Part shown: positions 44,877 to 53,962 of the stretch, in pieces
Layout of the letters: every line of letters begins with the position of its first letter
How positions within the stretch are numbered: the first letter of the stretch is position 1
NCBI RefSeq assembly: GCF_014652375.1
Contig: NZ_BMYR01000007.1
Location: 1 to 64,000 of the forward strand
Length of the DNA: 64,000 nucleotides
Direction of reading: 5' to 3'
DNA from: Alishewanella tabrizica
GTDB taxonomy: Bacteria > Pseudomonadota > Gammaproteobacteria > Enterobacterales > Alteromonadaceae
Program-made: the position numbers and the translations under genes
The notes under the pieces: generated by a model
The model's database searches: none
The model's input: the letters and a program-made list of their open reading frames with translations, nothing else
What the model was told of the DNA's origin: nothing

Positions 44877-46186
44877 TATTCTGTCTCCACAATCATCGCT
44901 GCACCTAAGCCACCCGCGGCACAAGCGGTGGTTAAGCCAATACCTCCTCCGCGGCGATTTAATTCATTTAACGTTTGAACAATTAACCGCGTGCCCGTTG
45001 CAGCAAACGGGTGACCATAGGCTAAAGAGCCGCCGTTAACATTAAACTTGTCCATATCAATATCGCCGATAGCCTGATCTCTGCCCAATTTTTCTTGCGC
45101 AAATTTACGACTGCTAAACATTTTTACATTGGCTAAGGCTTGTGCAGCGAACGCTTCATGCATTTCAATTAGCGTGAGATCGGCTAAGGTTAACCCCGCA
45201 CGGTCAAGCGCTATTGGCGTGGCATACGAGGGGCCCATTAACATATCGTCATACACACCAATGGCCGCAAAAGCATAGCTACGAATATAGCCCAGTGGCT
45301 TATAGCCTAACGCTTTAGCACGGCTCTCGGTCATCATAAGTACGGCTGAAGCACCATCTGTAAGCGGTGTGCTGGTGGCAGCGGTCACGGTGCCGTGTAC
45401 ACGATCAAATACCGGTTTTAACTTGGCATAAGACTCTAATTTTGACTCTAAACGGATGTTGTTATCCATTTGCAAAAAGCGACTGTAAGGCTCAACATGC
45501 GCGGTCATCACTTCACCCGCTAATTTACCCGATTGCCAAGCGGCCGCTGCTAACGTGTGCGAGCGATGCGCCATCTCATCTTGTGATGCACGGCTAATAC
45601 CATGGGTTTTTGCCATTTGTTCAGCCGTATCGCCCATAGATAGCCCAGTGCTGTATTCCGCCACTGCCGGCGGCACAGGGAATAAATCTTTTAAGCCTAA
45701 ACGGCGAAAGATAGCCAGTTTTTGGCCGAAGGTTCTGGCCTTGTTTAAATCAACCAGCGCGCGCGCCAACTTTTTACTGACACCTATCGGCAAAACAGAA
45801 CTGGAGTCCGCACCACCGGCAATACCAATTTGCGTGATCCCCGCCATCATAGATTCAGCAATATTCGCTACCGACTGAAAGCTGGTGGCACACGCCCGCG
45901 AGATACTGTAGGCATCGGTGTGCACCGACATGCCCGTGCCTAACACAATTTCACGGGCAATATTTGGCGCTTCGGGCATTTGCACAACTTGGCCATATAC
46001 CACTTGTTCAACTAGCGCGGGATCTAATTCAGAACGAATTAAAAGCTCATTAACGACTAATTTGCCTAAATCAAGCGCAGAGACACCATGAAACTCGGTC
46101 GCTTGTTTGGCAAAAGGCGTGCGTAGCCCGGCGACGATCGCAATGCGTTCGCCTTGGCGAGTGGTTAATTTTATTGGCGCGGCCAT
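44876..46186 (-). CDS. fadI: 3-ketoacyl-CoA thiolase FadI
   Basis: A 436-residue thiolase, the beta subunit of the FadIJ complex. It releases acetyl-CoA from 3-ketoacyl-CoA. The nucleophilic Cys is in SRACATSFQ, the His in [16 protein letters not shown] and the second Cys in [11 protein letters not shown]. Length matches FadI rather than the shorter FadA. The ATG at 46186 follows GAGGAATACT. First gene of the operon, with a FadR operator 32-48 bp upstream. Confidence 0.97.
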   Translation of the reverse strand: MAAPIKLTTRQGERIAIVAGLRTPFAKQATEFHGVSALDLGKLVVNELLIRSELDPALVEQVVYGQVVQMPEAPNIAREIVLGTGMSVHTDAYSISRACATSFQSVANIAESMMAGITQIGIAGGADSSSVLPIGVSKKLARALVDLNKARTFGQKLAIFRRLGLKDLFPVPPAVAEYSTGLSMGDTAEQMAKTHGISRASQDEMAHRSHTLAAAAWQSGKLAGEVMTAHVEPYSRFLQMDNNIRLESKLESYAKLKPVFDRVHGTVTAATSTPLTDGASAVLMMTESRAKALGYKPLGYIRSYAFAAIGVYDDMLMGPSYATPIALDRAGLTLADLTLIEMHEAFAAQALANVKMFSSRKFAQEKLGRDQAIGDIDMDKFNVNGGSLAYGHPFAATGTRLIVQTLNELNRRGGGIGLTTACAAGGLGAAMIVETE

Positions 46187-46217
46187 AGTATTCCTCGTTT
46201 GCTGTGTTAGGTAGTAT

Positions 46218-46234
46218 TACAGGTCAGACCTCTA
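46218..46234 (-). promoter_or_regulatory. FadR operator upstream of fadIJ
   Basis: The 17-bp site TACAGGTCAGACCTCTA keeps the essential core GGTC-N-GACC at 46222-46230 of the FadR consensus (AnCTGGTCnGACCnGnT). It lies 32 bp upstream of the fadI start, where a bound repressor would block transcription. FadR itself is encoded at 23499-24215. Confidence 0.82.
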
Positions 46235-46482
46235 CAAGATGCTTCGATTGTAACCACTGTCAGCAAAAATTAAAACAGTTGTTTTAAAACTTCTGCGACA
46301 ACGGGATCGATTTAAACCTCTTGTTTTCTTTAATCAGGAACCTTATAAAGGTTTTATCGTCAAAGCGATGCGATAAAATCGGGAAATCCTAACGCATGGC
46401 AGTAAACACCATTGACAGGGTTAAGCGAGTTATCTATCGCGGTAGAGACTTACTCATTTTGTTCAACATAAGATAAATAATT

Positions 46483-47436
46483 ATGGTTCAGGCATTTGCA
46501 TCGTTAAAATCTTACCTTGATAGTCAGGTTCTTGGGCAACCGGCCCTTACCGAAGGGATCTTGCTGGCTTTACTGGCAAATGGTCATTTACTGGTAGAAG
46601 GACCTCCGGGCTTAGCTAAAACCCGCGCGGTCAATGCCTTGGCACAAGGTGTCGAAGGCGAATTTCATCGCATACAATTTACCCCCGATTTGCTACCTGC
46701 TGACTTAACCGGTACTGACATCTATCGTCCTGAAACAGGTCAATTTTCTTTTCAATCTGGGCCTCTGTTTCACAATATTATCTTAGCAGATGAAATCAAC
46801 CGTGCGCCGGCTAAAGTGCAATCGGCACTCTTAGAAGCTATGGCTGAAAAGCAAGTTACCGTAGGTCGTAATACCTATAAATTGCCGGAATTGTTTTTGG
46901 TGATGGCCACCCAAAACCCCTTAGAGCAAGAAGGCACTTATCCGTTACCAGAAGCACAGTTAGACCGCTTTTTACTGCATTTAAAAGTAGATTATCCAGA
47001 CAGCAAAACCGAATTGGCCATTTTACGTTTAACCCGTGCCGAGGCGCGCCATGATGCCAGTTTGGCTGCACCAAAAATTAGTCAAACGGACATCTTTGCC
47101 GCAAGACAGGCTATTTTATCGCTGCACCTAGCCGAGAGTTTAGAGCAATATATTGTGCAGCTAATTATGGCAAGCCGCCAACCGGCAGCCTACAGTGCAA
47201 AATTATCGAATTGGATCGCCTATGGCGCCAGCCCGCGCGCCACCATTGCACTTGATCGCTGCGCACGCGCACGCGCGTGGTTGGCCGGGCGCGATTTTGT
47301 TACGCCCGAAGACATTCAAGCGGTATTTCATAATGTACTGCGGCATCGTCTCATTTTAACCTACAGCGCTGAAGCAGAAGGCATTAACACTGATCAGGTG
47401 TTGGATGAGATTTTACAACTCGTTGCCGTACCCTAA
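46483..47436 (+). CDS. MoxR-family AAA+ ATPase
   Basis: A 317-residue ATPase. Walker A is EGPPGLAKTR, Walker B is ILADEINRAP, sensor 1 is MATQNPLEQEGTYPLPEAQLD and a C-terminal lid follows. MoxR proteins act as chaperones that mature or regulate von Willebrand factor proteins encoded beside them. It begins a tightly packed six-gene operon to 53456 (MoxR, DUF58, DUF4381, two VWA proteins and BatD). It is divergent from fadI. Confidence 0.93.
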   Translation: MVQAFASLKSYLDSQVLGQPALTEGILLALLANGHLLVEGPPGLAKTRAVNALAQGVEGEFHRIQFTPDLLPADLTGTDIYRPETGQFSFQSGPLFHNIILADEINRAPAKVQSALLEAMAEKQVTVGRNTYKLPELFLVMATQNPLEQEGTYPLPEAQLDRFLLHLKVDYPDSKTELAILRLTRAEARHDASLAAPKISQTDIFAARQAILSLHLAESLEQYIVQLIMASRQPAAYSAKLSNWIAYGASPRATIALDRCARARAWLAGRDFVTPEDIQAVFHNVLRHRLILTYSAEAEGINTDQVLDEILQLVAVP

Positions 47437-48402
47437 ATGCCCATGCTAAATGCCGATATGTTGTCATGGCTTACTACGCTTCAAGCCAATGGTGTAACGC
47501 TGGCGTTACCTGAGCTGTTGGCCTATCAGCGCCATACGCAATGCTTAGATATTGCCCCTAAAATGGCAATTCAAAGCAAGCTGGCAGGTACTTATCTGGC
47601 GAAAAGTAAAGGCCGAGGCATGGAGTTTGACGAAGTCAGACATTATCAACCGGGCGATGACGTAAGAGCCATCGATTGGCGCGTCACTGCACGTACCGGT
47701 AAAGTACACACTAAACTGTTTCGAGAAGAAAAAGAACGCCCTGTCTTTGTATTAACCGATTTAAGCGACTCGATGCGTTTTGGCTCCACGTTGTTGTTAA
47801 AATCTGTGCAAGCGGCGCATTTAGCGGCAATCATTGCGTGGCATAGCAAGGCGCAAGGTGACAAATTAGCAGGCTTAGTGTTTAGCCAACACCACCACAG
47901 ATTGTTAAAACCTGCCAGCCGAACACGGGGGGTGCTGCGCTATTTACAAGCACTGATTGAAGTTCATCAAGCAGACACTCACCAGCACGAAACCGTCGAA
48001 CCTGCAGTGCCATTAACCTTAGCCCACGCCTTAGCAGAGTTACGGCGTTTGCTTCGGCCAGGGAGTTTGCTCTTTATTGTTTCGGATTTTAGCCAATTAG
48101 ATGCTGAAGCCTTACGGCATTTACAATTGATCTGCCAACACAATGAAGTGCATTGTTGTCATATATTCGATCCCTTAGAGCAACAAATTCCGCACATGGC
48201 TAAGGGCACCGCATTGGTCAGCGCTCAGCAAGAAACTGTTGCCGTTCACTTAGGCGATAACGCTATCCGTAACCGTTATCAACAGCAACAAACTGAGGTG
48301 ACTCATCGGGTAAAGCAACAATTACATCAATTAGGGTGTCGCTATTTAACCTTCAGCAGTGCAGTCCCTTTGCTTAATCAATTAACGTTACCCGTGCGTT
48401 AA
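47437..48402 (+). CDS. DUF58 domain protein (VWA-like)
   Basis: A 321-residue cytoplasmic protein starting directly after the MoxR stop, so translationally coupled; an ATG at 47443 is also possible. The DUF58 signature is GRGMEFDEVRHYQPGDDVR followed by IDWRVTARTG and the VWA-like FVLTDLSDSMRFG. DUF58 proteins always accompany MoxR ATPases and probably are their substrates or adaptors; the molecular role is unknown. Confidence 0.92.
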   Translation: MPMLNADMLSWLTTLQANGVTLALPELLAYQRHTQCLDIAPKMAIQSKLAGTYLAKSKGRGMEFDEVRHYQPGDDVRAIDWRVTARTGKVHTKLFREEKERPVFVLTDLSDSMRFGSTLLLKSVQAAHLAAIIAWHSKAQGDKLAGLVFSQHHHRLLKPASRTRGVLRYLQALIEVHQADTHQHETVEPAVPLTLAHALAELRRLLRPGSLLFIVSDFSQLDAEALRHLQLICQHNEVHCCHIFDPLEQQIPHMAKGTALVSAQQETVAVHLGDNAIRNRYQQQQTEVTHRVKQQLHQLGCRYLTFSSAVPLLNQLTLPVR

Positions 48403-48496
48403 AACAGGGTGAACGAATTGAACAGGAATGCTATGTTAACATTGATATTATCTTCATTGCCTTGCCACAGGGTAATGCCACAAGAATACAGTAAAA

Positions 48497-49003
48497 ATGG
48501 CCACAACTAACGACTTACTGCAACACCTTGCTGATATTTACGAACCGGAATTACTGCTCCCTTGGCAACCGGCATTAGGCCATTATGTTATTATGGTATT
48601 GGCTTTGCTGTTGTTAGCATTATTGGCGTGGAGAGGCTATCAATATTGGCAAGCTCAAGCGCCAAAACGCTTAGCGTGGCAGACACTGCAACAAATACGT
48701 TGGCAAGAACCTGCGGCTGCGGAACACATCAATCACTTATTGAAACGTTTACTACGCACTTATCATCCAACACATCCCATGTTATCGGCCCCGATCACCG
48801 CTTGGCAGGCTTTTTTACAACAGCAATTACCCACAACGCTGCCCCTGCCAAACTTACAACATCTGTTGTATAAAGCGCCCTCAACAGCAGAGACAGAAGC
48901 ACATCAACAATTTTGGCTGGCGGCGGCATACATTATTAAACATTTTAGCAAAAAACGTTTTGCGCCAACCGCTACTGCAATGTTAGGGACACACCATGCT
49001 TGA
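48497..49003 (+). CDS. DUF4381 membrane protein
   Basis: A 168-residue protein with one membrane segment (about 30-50, VIMVLALLLLALLAW) and a cytoplasmic helical tail. Position between DUF58 and the first VWA gene identifies it as the DUF4381 member of the MoxR/Bat cluster. Its stop overlaps the next start by 8 bp. A gap of 94 bp separates it from the DUF58 gene, so an internal promoter is possible. Function unknown. Confidence 0.83.
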   Translation: MATTNDLLQHLADIYEPELLLPWQPALGHYVIMVLALLLLALLAWRGYQYWQAQAPKRLAWQTLQQIRWQEPAAAEHINHLLKRLLRTYHPTHPMLSAPITAWQAFLQQQLPTTLPLPNLQHLLYKAPSTAETEAHQQFWLAAAYIIKHFSKKRFAPTATAMLGTHHA

Positions 49004-49982
49004 TTTAGCCTATCCGTGGCTACTATTGGCCTTACCCTTGCCATGGCTACTTAAAAAAAAGCGCCAACCTTTGGGGAGCGCACTAAATTTACCGGCGCTG
49101 GCGAAACTGGGTCGGCAACAGGAAGTAAAAGTTGAATTAACCCGTGTTGCGCCCTATTGCGCTGCGCTTATTTGGGTATTGCTGGTTATTAGTGCGACTC
49201 AGCCTCGTTGGTTAGGTGAGCCCATTAGCCTGCCGCAACCGGGCAGAGAATTAATGTTAGCCTTAGATTTATCAGGCTCGATGAACACACCTGATATGGC
49301 AACCCCCACCGGGAATATTACGCGGCTAGACGCTATGAAAACCGTGTTACGTGATTTTATCGCCGCCAGACAAGGCGATCGCGTTGGCTTAATTTTATTT
49401 GCTGATGCGGCGTATCAGCAAACGCCACTCACCTTTGATTTGGTTACGGTGCAACGCTTTTTAGAAGAATCGGTCATAGGGTTAGTAGGACAGCGCACGG
49501 CGATTGGCGAAGCGGTCGGTTTAACGGTAAAACGTCTAAACACTTATGACGCCAGTAATAAAGTACTTATCTTACTGAGTGATGGCGCAAATAACGCGGG
49601 AGATATTGATCCGATGCAAGCGCTAACACTGGCCAAAGCCGCCGGTATCAAAATTTATACTGTTGGTTTAGGCGCAGAGCAAATGATTCAACAAAGCCTA
49701 TTTGGCCAACGCGTAATCAATCCCTCACAAGATTTAGACGAGCCACTGCTAATTAAACTGGCTGAAGAAACGGGTGGCCGCTACTTTCGAGCACGTAACC
49801 CGCAAGAATTAGATGCGATTTACACACTATTAGATGAACTTGAGCCGATTGAGCGTGAAGAAGTGACGTTTCGACCGCAGCGCAGCTTAGTACATTGGAG
49901 CTTAGCCGCGGCCTTGCTACTGTCATTTTTCCTCGCATGGCGGCAAATTAATTGGTCGGGAGTGTTTAAACATGCTCGCTGA
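48996..49982 (+). CDS. VWA-domain membrane protein, BatA-like
   Basis: A 328-residue protein with two N-terminal membrane segments (about 5-17 and 55-70), a von Willebrand A domain (about 85-280) and a C-terminal membrane segment (about 303-320). The metal-binding MIDAS site is LALDLSGSMN with later T and D residues (VGLILFAD, LLSDGANNAGD). This is the BatA (aerotolerance) arrangement. It overlaps both neighbours by 8 and 11 bp. Confidence 0.92.
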   Translation: MLDLAYPWLLLALPLPWLLKKKRQPLGSALNLPALAKLGRQQEVKVELTRVAPYCAALIWVLLVISATQPRWLGEPISLPQPGRELMLALDLSGSMNTPDMATPTGNITRLDAMKTVLRDFIAARQGDRVGLILFADAAYQQTPLTFDLVTVQRFLEESVIGLVGQRTAIGEAVGLTVKRLNTYDASNKVLILLSDGANNAGDIDPMQALTLAKAAGIKIYTVGLGAEQMIQQSLFGQRVINPSQDLDEPLLIKLAEETGGRYFRARNPQELDAIYTLLDELEPIEREEVTFRPQRSLVHWSLAAALLLSFFLAWRQINWSGVFKHAR

Positions 49983-51792
49983 TTTCCATCTACTGCGGCC
50001 AGTTTGGTTAGTCGCATTGCTGCCAGTCATGTTGTTCTGGTGGTTATTGTATTACTACCGCCATGATTCGAGCCCATGGCAGCAGCTTATTGCTCGCCAT
50101 TTACAAACTGCGGTGCTGATTGGTCAACAAGTACAACGTAAACAACCTTGGGCGCTGCCTTTATTGGCTTTCTGCTGGTTCTTAGCGGTTTTCGCATTAA
50201 GTGGGCCTACATGGCAAAAGCTACCCCAACCTGCCCTGACTGTAAAAAAGGCAACGGTACTGGTAATGGATATGTCGATGTCGATGCGGGCCACCGATAT
50301 GGCGCCTAATCGCCTAACACAACAACGTTTTAAAGCCCTCGATTTTGTGGATCTCCTTAAAGAAGGGGATTTAGCCCTGATCAGTTATGCGGCAGACGCC
50401 TTTGTTATTTCACCACTGACCCCTGATCACAATAATGTTCGATTACAAATCCCCACCTTACGGCCTGAATTAATGCCTACTCAGGGCTCTAATGTATTAG
50501 GTGCACTACAACTCGCCTCTGAGCTTTTGCAACAAGCGGGCTATCCCTCTGGCGATATTGTTTTATTCACTGATGGCTTTGATAACGACAGTTTTCTGGC
50601 TTTACAACAATGGCGCAATGCCAGCCCCTATCGTTTGTCTATATTAGCGTTTGGCCAGGCAGAAGGCGCTGTTGTGCAATTAGAGAATGGGGAATTATTG
50701 AAAAATGCACAAGGTGCGGTAGTCTTGCCACGTGTCCCCTTAGCGCAACTGCAAACGCTTGCTCGACAGGGCCGTGGCGAATTTAGACAAGCAAGCGCGG
50801 ATAACAGTGATTTACAAGCCCTGCTCAATACACAGCAAGATGGCTTACCCAGTCGCGCGCCCGTGCAAACATTGGCAGGTGATCAATGGCAAGATAATGC
50901 GGTATATTTCGTCTGGCTGTTGCTGCCACTGGCGCTCTGGTTAGCACGGCGGGCCCCCATTTTATTGCTGATCCCTGCGATGTATTTACCCTCTGCTGAA
51001 GCGATTGAGTGGCGTGATCTTTGGCAAACCAAACAACAACAAGCAATAGAAGATTATCAGCAGCAACAGTATGCACAAGCTCAGCAAAAATTCACTGATC
51101 CCTTGTGGCAAGGCAATGCGGCTTATCGAGCGGGGAATTATCAGCAAGCAACAACCGCGTATTGGCAAGCGATCGAACAAGAAGCGAGCGCAGCAAACTG
51201 GCATAATTTAGGTAATTCGCTAGCGATGCAGCAACAATATCAACAAGCACTCGATGCTTACCAAGAAGCATTACGCTTAGCACCCGAAGATGAAAATGCA
51301 GCAAAAAATGCTGAATTGATGCGACAGTTACTGCAGCAACAAGCTGAACAACATCAGCAAAATTCACAAGAAAATGGGGCAGATGACAGCGATGCGCAAT
51401 CTCAGCAATCGTCCTCAGAATCGCCTAACACAAACGACGATACGTCATCATCAGAGGCGCCATCGGAAGATGCGGCAGAGCAAGCCACTGCGCAACCCAC
51501 AGATGCACAGCAATCTAGCGCCGAGGCAAACGCAGAAGCAGAAGCGGGATCAGAAGAAACCGCACAGCAAGCTAGGCTAGAGGAAAACACTGAAGACACA
51601 CCTACTACAGAGCAAACACGAAGCATTATTGAGCAAAGCTGGCCGAATGCAACGCCAGAACAACAGCAAGAATTAGAAAATTTGCTACGTAAGGTGCAAG
51701 ACGATCCCGGGCTATTGCTCCGAAATCGTATGTTATTAGAACACCAAAAACGTCGTTTCCAACCCCCTGCAGGAGCCCGTCAGGAATGGTGA
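49972..51792 (+). CDS. VWA-TPR protein, BatB/BatC-like fusion
   Basis: A 606-residue protein. Two membrane segments (about 10-25 and 60-78) precede a VWA domain (about 90-290) with MIDAS variant DMSMSMRATD and LFTDGFDND. Another membrane segment (about 307-335) follows, then TPR repeats (about 380-450), and an acidic Ser/Glu/Gln-rich low-complexity region (about 455-560). It joins in one chain what is BatB and BatC in Bacteroides. It overlaps the BatA-like gene by 11 bp and the BatD-like gene by 7 bp. Confidence 0.9.
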   Translation: MLADFHLLRPVWLVALLPVMLFWWLLYYYRHDSSPWQQLIARHLQTAVLIGQQVQRKQPWALPLLAFCWFLAVFALSGPTWQKLPQPALTVKKATVLVMDMSMSMRATDMAPNRLTQQRFKALDFVDLLKEGDLALISYAADAFVISPLTPDHNNVRLQIPTLRPELMPTQGSNVLGALQLASELLQQAGYPSGDIVLFTDGFDNDSFLALQQWRNASPYRLSILAFGQAEGAVVQLENGELLKNAQGAVVLPRVPLAQLQTLARQGRGEFRQASADNSDLQALLNTQQDGLPSRAPVQTLAGDQWQDNAVYFVWLLLPLALWLARRAPILLLIPAMYLPSAEAIEWRDLWQTKQQQAIEDYQQQQYAQAQQKFTDPLWQGNAAYRAGNYQQATTAYWQAIEQEASAANWHNLGNSLAMQQQYQQALDAYQEALRLAPEDENAAKNAELMRQLLQQQAEQHQQNSQENGADDSDAQSQQSSSESPNTNDDTSSSEAPSEDAAEQATAQPTDAQQSSAEANAEAEAGSEETAQQARLEENTEDTPTTEQTRSIIEQSWPNATPEQQQELENLLRKVQDDPGLLLRNRMLLEHQKRRFQPPAGARQEW

Positions 51793-53456
51793 AAATTCAG
51801 TTTACTTTTATTAGCACTTTTTTCTTGTTCGTTATGCTACTCAGTAGTTCGCCCCTGTTGGCATTTACCACTTTACAAAGCCAAGTAGATAAAAATCCAG
51901 TATTGGCTGGCGAAGCCATCACCCTTACCGTCACGGCTGATGCAAGATTAAATGCTAATGATTTAGACTATCAACAATTGTCGACGTGGTTTAATGTGAT
52001 GGCGCCTTCTGTTAGTCAAAGTACACAGATCGTTAACGGCCAACGTACCCAAAGTACACGCTGGAGCTTTACGTTATTTCCCTTACAACCCCGTAATGTG
52101 ACTATTCCCGCGTTTGAGATTAATGGTATTCGATCGTTGCCTATTGAATTGACGATAGTAGCGCAAACAGCCAGCCCAAACACGCCGCGCGAACTTTTTG
52201 TAGATGCCACCTTGGTCGGCAGCACCAATGTTTTTGTACAACAAATGCTCTACTATGATGTAGTCATTTATTTTAGCGGTGATTTACAACGGGGTAACTT
52301 AACAGAACCACAATTAGAAGGTGCGGAGATCCAACGTGTCGGACAGGATGTTGAAGGTAATGACTTAGTAGACGGGGTGCGCTACCGCACCATAACCCGT
52401 CGTTACAGCATTACGCCGCAGCGCAGCGGCACAGTCACAATAACCCCGCCGCTTTTTACTGGCGATATGATTGAACGCGATGTGGGGAATTACAATTATT
52501 TTGCCCGTAGCAAAACCGTGATGGCAGAAGCGCCGCCTATCACGCTAGAGGTAAAACCGCAACCTGCTGAATTTGCCGGTTCTTGGCTGGTGGCGGGCTT
52601 AGTGACATTAACCGAGGAGTGGCAACCAGAACTTTCGACACTCACCGTTGGGGAGCCCATCACGCGCATTATAACGTTATCGGCGGTAGATGTTGCAGGC
52701 AGTCAATTACCCGATTTAACACCGCAGTATCCAAGCCAGTTGAGACTTTACCAAGAACAACCGCAAACCAAAAGTGCGGAACGCAGTAATCGCTTAGTGG
52801 CACAAAAAGTCTTTACTACCGCCATTATTGCCAATGAAAGTGGCGATATCACACTTCCCGAAATTCGTTTGCCTTGGTGGAATAGCCAAACCAATCAGCA
52901 AGAGATTGCCGTATTGCCCCAACGCACACTGCGTGTTAATGCCGCAACAGGTAACCTGCCAGCAGCAACGAGTGAAAGTACGCAGCGTACTGTCCTTGAG
53001 GCAACTAAAACCGAGTATATTAACGATAACCCTTGGCAGTGGAATTACACTAGCACGCTCCTAACCTTGGGTTGGCTTTTTACCCTGTTGGGCTTTTGGT
53101 TTATCCTTTCTCGGCGCACAGTAACGCCCCCCAACGTTATCCTGTCAGCACGTAGCCCCTTTGATAACAAACGTTTAAAACATGCTTGTTTAAAAGGGGA
53201 CGCGCAATTAGCAGCAACAGAATTGCTGGCCTGGGGTAAGCAACAATTTAAACAGCCCATCTTATCCTTAGGGCAATTATGTCAACATCTTGAGGATCAA
53301 CACTTTGTAGCAGAAGTAAAACTCTTGGAGCAGCAGCTTTATCATTCGACACCCCTTGCTTGGCAAGGCCAAAAACTTTATCAATGCTGGCGAGAGTGGC
53401 ATGCTCCTACTTCGGCACAGTCTAAAGATACATTAGCACCGCTTTATCCACATTAG
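51786..53456 (+). CDS. BatD family protein
   Basis: A 556-residue protein with a Sec signal peptide (about 1-27, FLFVMLLSSSPLLAF), a long extracytoplasmic beta-rich part (about 28-415) of the BatD family, a membrane segment (about 425-443, LLTLGWLFTLLGFWFIL) and a cytoplasmic tail. It overlaps the preceding gene by 7 bp (ATGGTGA). It completes the Bat-type operon, thought to help the envelope withstand oxygen or other stress. The BatD name is a family label, not proof of aerotolerance function. Confidence 0.9.
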   Translation: MVKIQFTFISTFFLFVMLLSSSPLLAFTTLQSQVDKNPVLAGEAITLTVTADARLNANDLDYQQLSTWFNVMAPSVSQSTQIVNGQRTQSTRWSFTLFPLQPRNVTIPAFEINGIRSLPIELTIVAQTASPNTPRELFVDATLVGSTNVFVQQMLYYDVVIYFSGDLQRGNLTEPQLEGAEIQRVGQDVEGNDLVDGVRYRTITRRYSITPQRSGTVTITPPLFTGDMIERDVGNYNYFARSKTVMAEAPPITLEVKPQPAEFAGSWLVAGLVTLTEEWQPELSTLTVGEPITRIITLSAVDVAGSQLPDLTPQYPSQLRLYQEQPQTKSAERSNRLVAQKVFTTAIIANESGDITLPEIRLPWWNSQTNQQEIAVLPQRTLRVNAATGNLPAATSESTQRTVLEATKTEYINDNPWQWNYTSTLLTLGWLFTLLGFWFILSRRTVTPPNVILSARSPFDNKRLKHACLKGDAQLAATELLAWGKQQFKQPILSLGQLCQHLEDQHFVAEVKLLEQQLYHSTPLAWQGQKLYQCWREWHAPTSAQSKDTLAPLYPH

Positions 53457-53541
53457 CGCCTACTAGGTCCTGACAAAGCGGCACCTCGAAAAGCGGCAAC
53501 ACCACGCCGCTTTAGCATACATATCTTGTTACCTGCTTTTT

Positions 53542-53713
53542 TAGGGCGTGTTGACGTTTGCTGGTTGTTTTTGCAGCTGAGTGGTTAGTATTTGTACAAG
53601 GCAGAGCTTGTGATGTGTAGTTATTCTACAAAAACAAGCGATAACGCAGTAGAAATGCTAGCCACACGCCGCCTGATGAACAAAATCTAACAAGCAAACG
53701 TTAACACGCCCTA
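53542..53713. mobile_element. MITE-like element with imperfect terminal inverted repeats
   Basis: A 172-bp segment begins TAGGGCGTGTTGACGTTTGC and ends with the near-complement GCAAACGTTAACACGCCCTA; about 20 of the first 21 terminal bases pair. It is bounded by TA, as left by Tc1/mariner (IS630)-type transposition. Inside is a small palindrome TGTAGTTATTCTACA (about 53616-53630), and no coding sequence is present. It lies between the Bat operon and putP. A structural RNA or a large terminator are alternatives. Confidence 0.65.
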
Positions 53714-53962
53714 GTATTTTTCGGTTAATACCCCGCGATATGGGATGGCTCAGTGGATTAACACTGGCATCCTTAGGTCGGTATTGTTAACATTCATAGT
53801 GAATTGACTTTTGCTGATGGCACTTTGTGTTCTTCCCAGTGTTTTTAACGTCAGCAAACGTCAGCTCAAATCGATGCTGATTGACCTTGTATGCTAATAA
53901 TCTATCAGACACACCCGGTTAATTTGCGCCTATAACTAAAAATCAAAACAGGAGCTTAAACG
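53714..53962 (+). promoter_or_regulatory. putP upstream region
   Basis: The 249-bp stretch between the MITE-like element and putP contains the putP promoter but I cannot fix its -10/-35. CAGCAAACGTCA at 53852-53863 repeats the inner core of the left inverted repeat of the element just upstream. No gene is visible. The 85 bp before the element (53457-53541) hold a small GC hairpin AAAGCGGC/GCCGCTTT (53490-53513) that could end the Bat operon. Confidence 0.4.

Noticed and set aside
44877-44924. N-terminal extension of FadJ
   Set aside because: It lies inside fadI, and the TAATG overlap at 44876 gives the family start.
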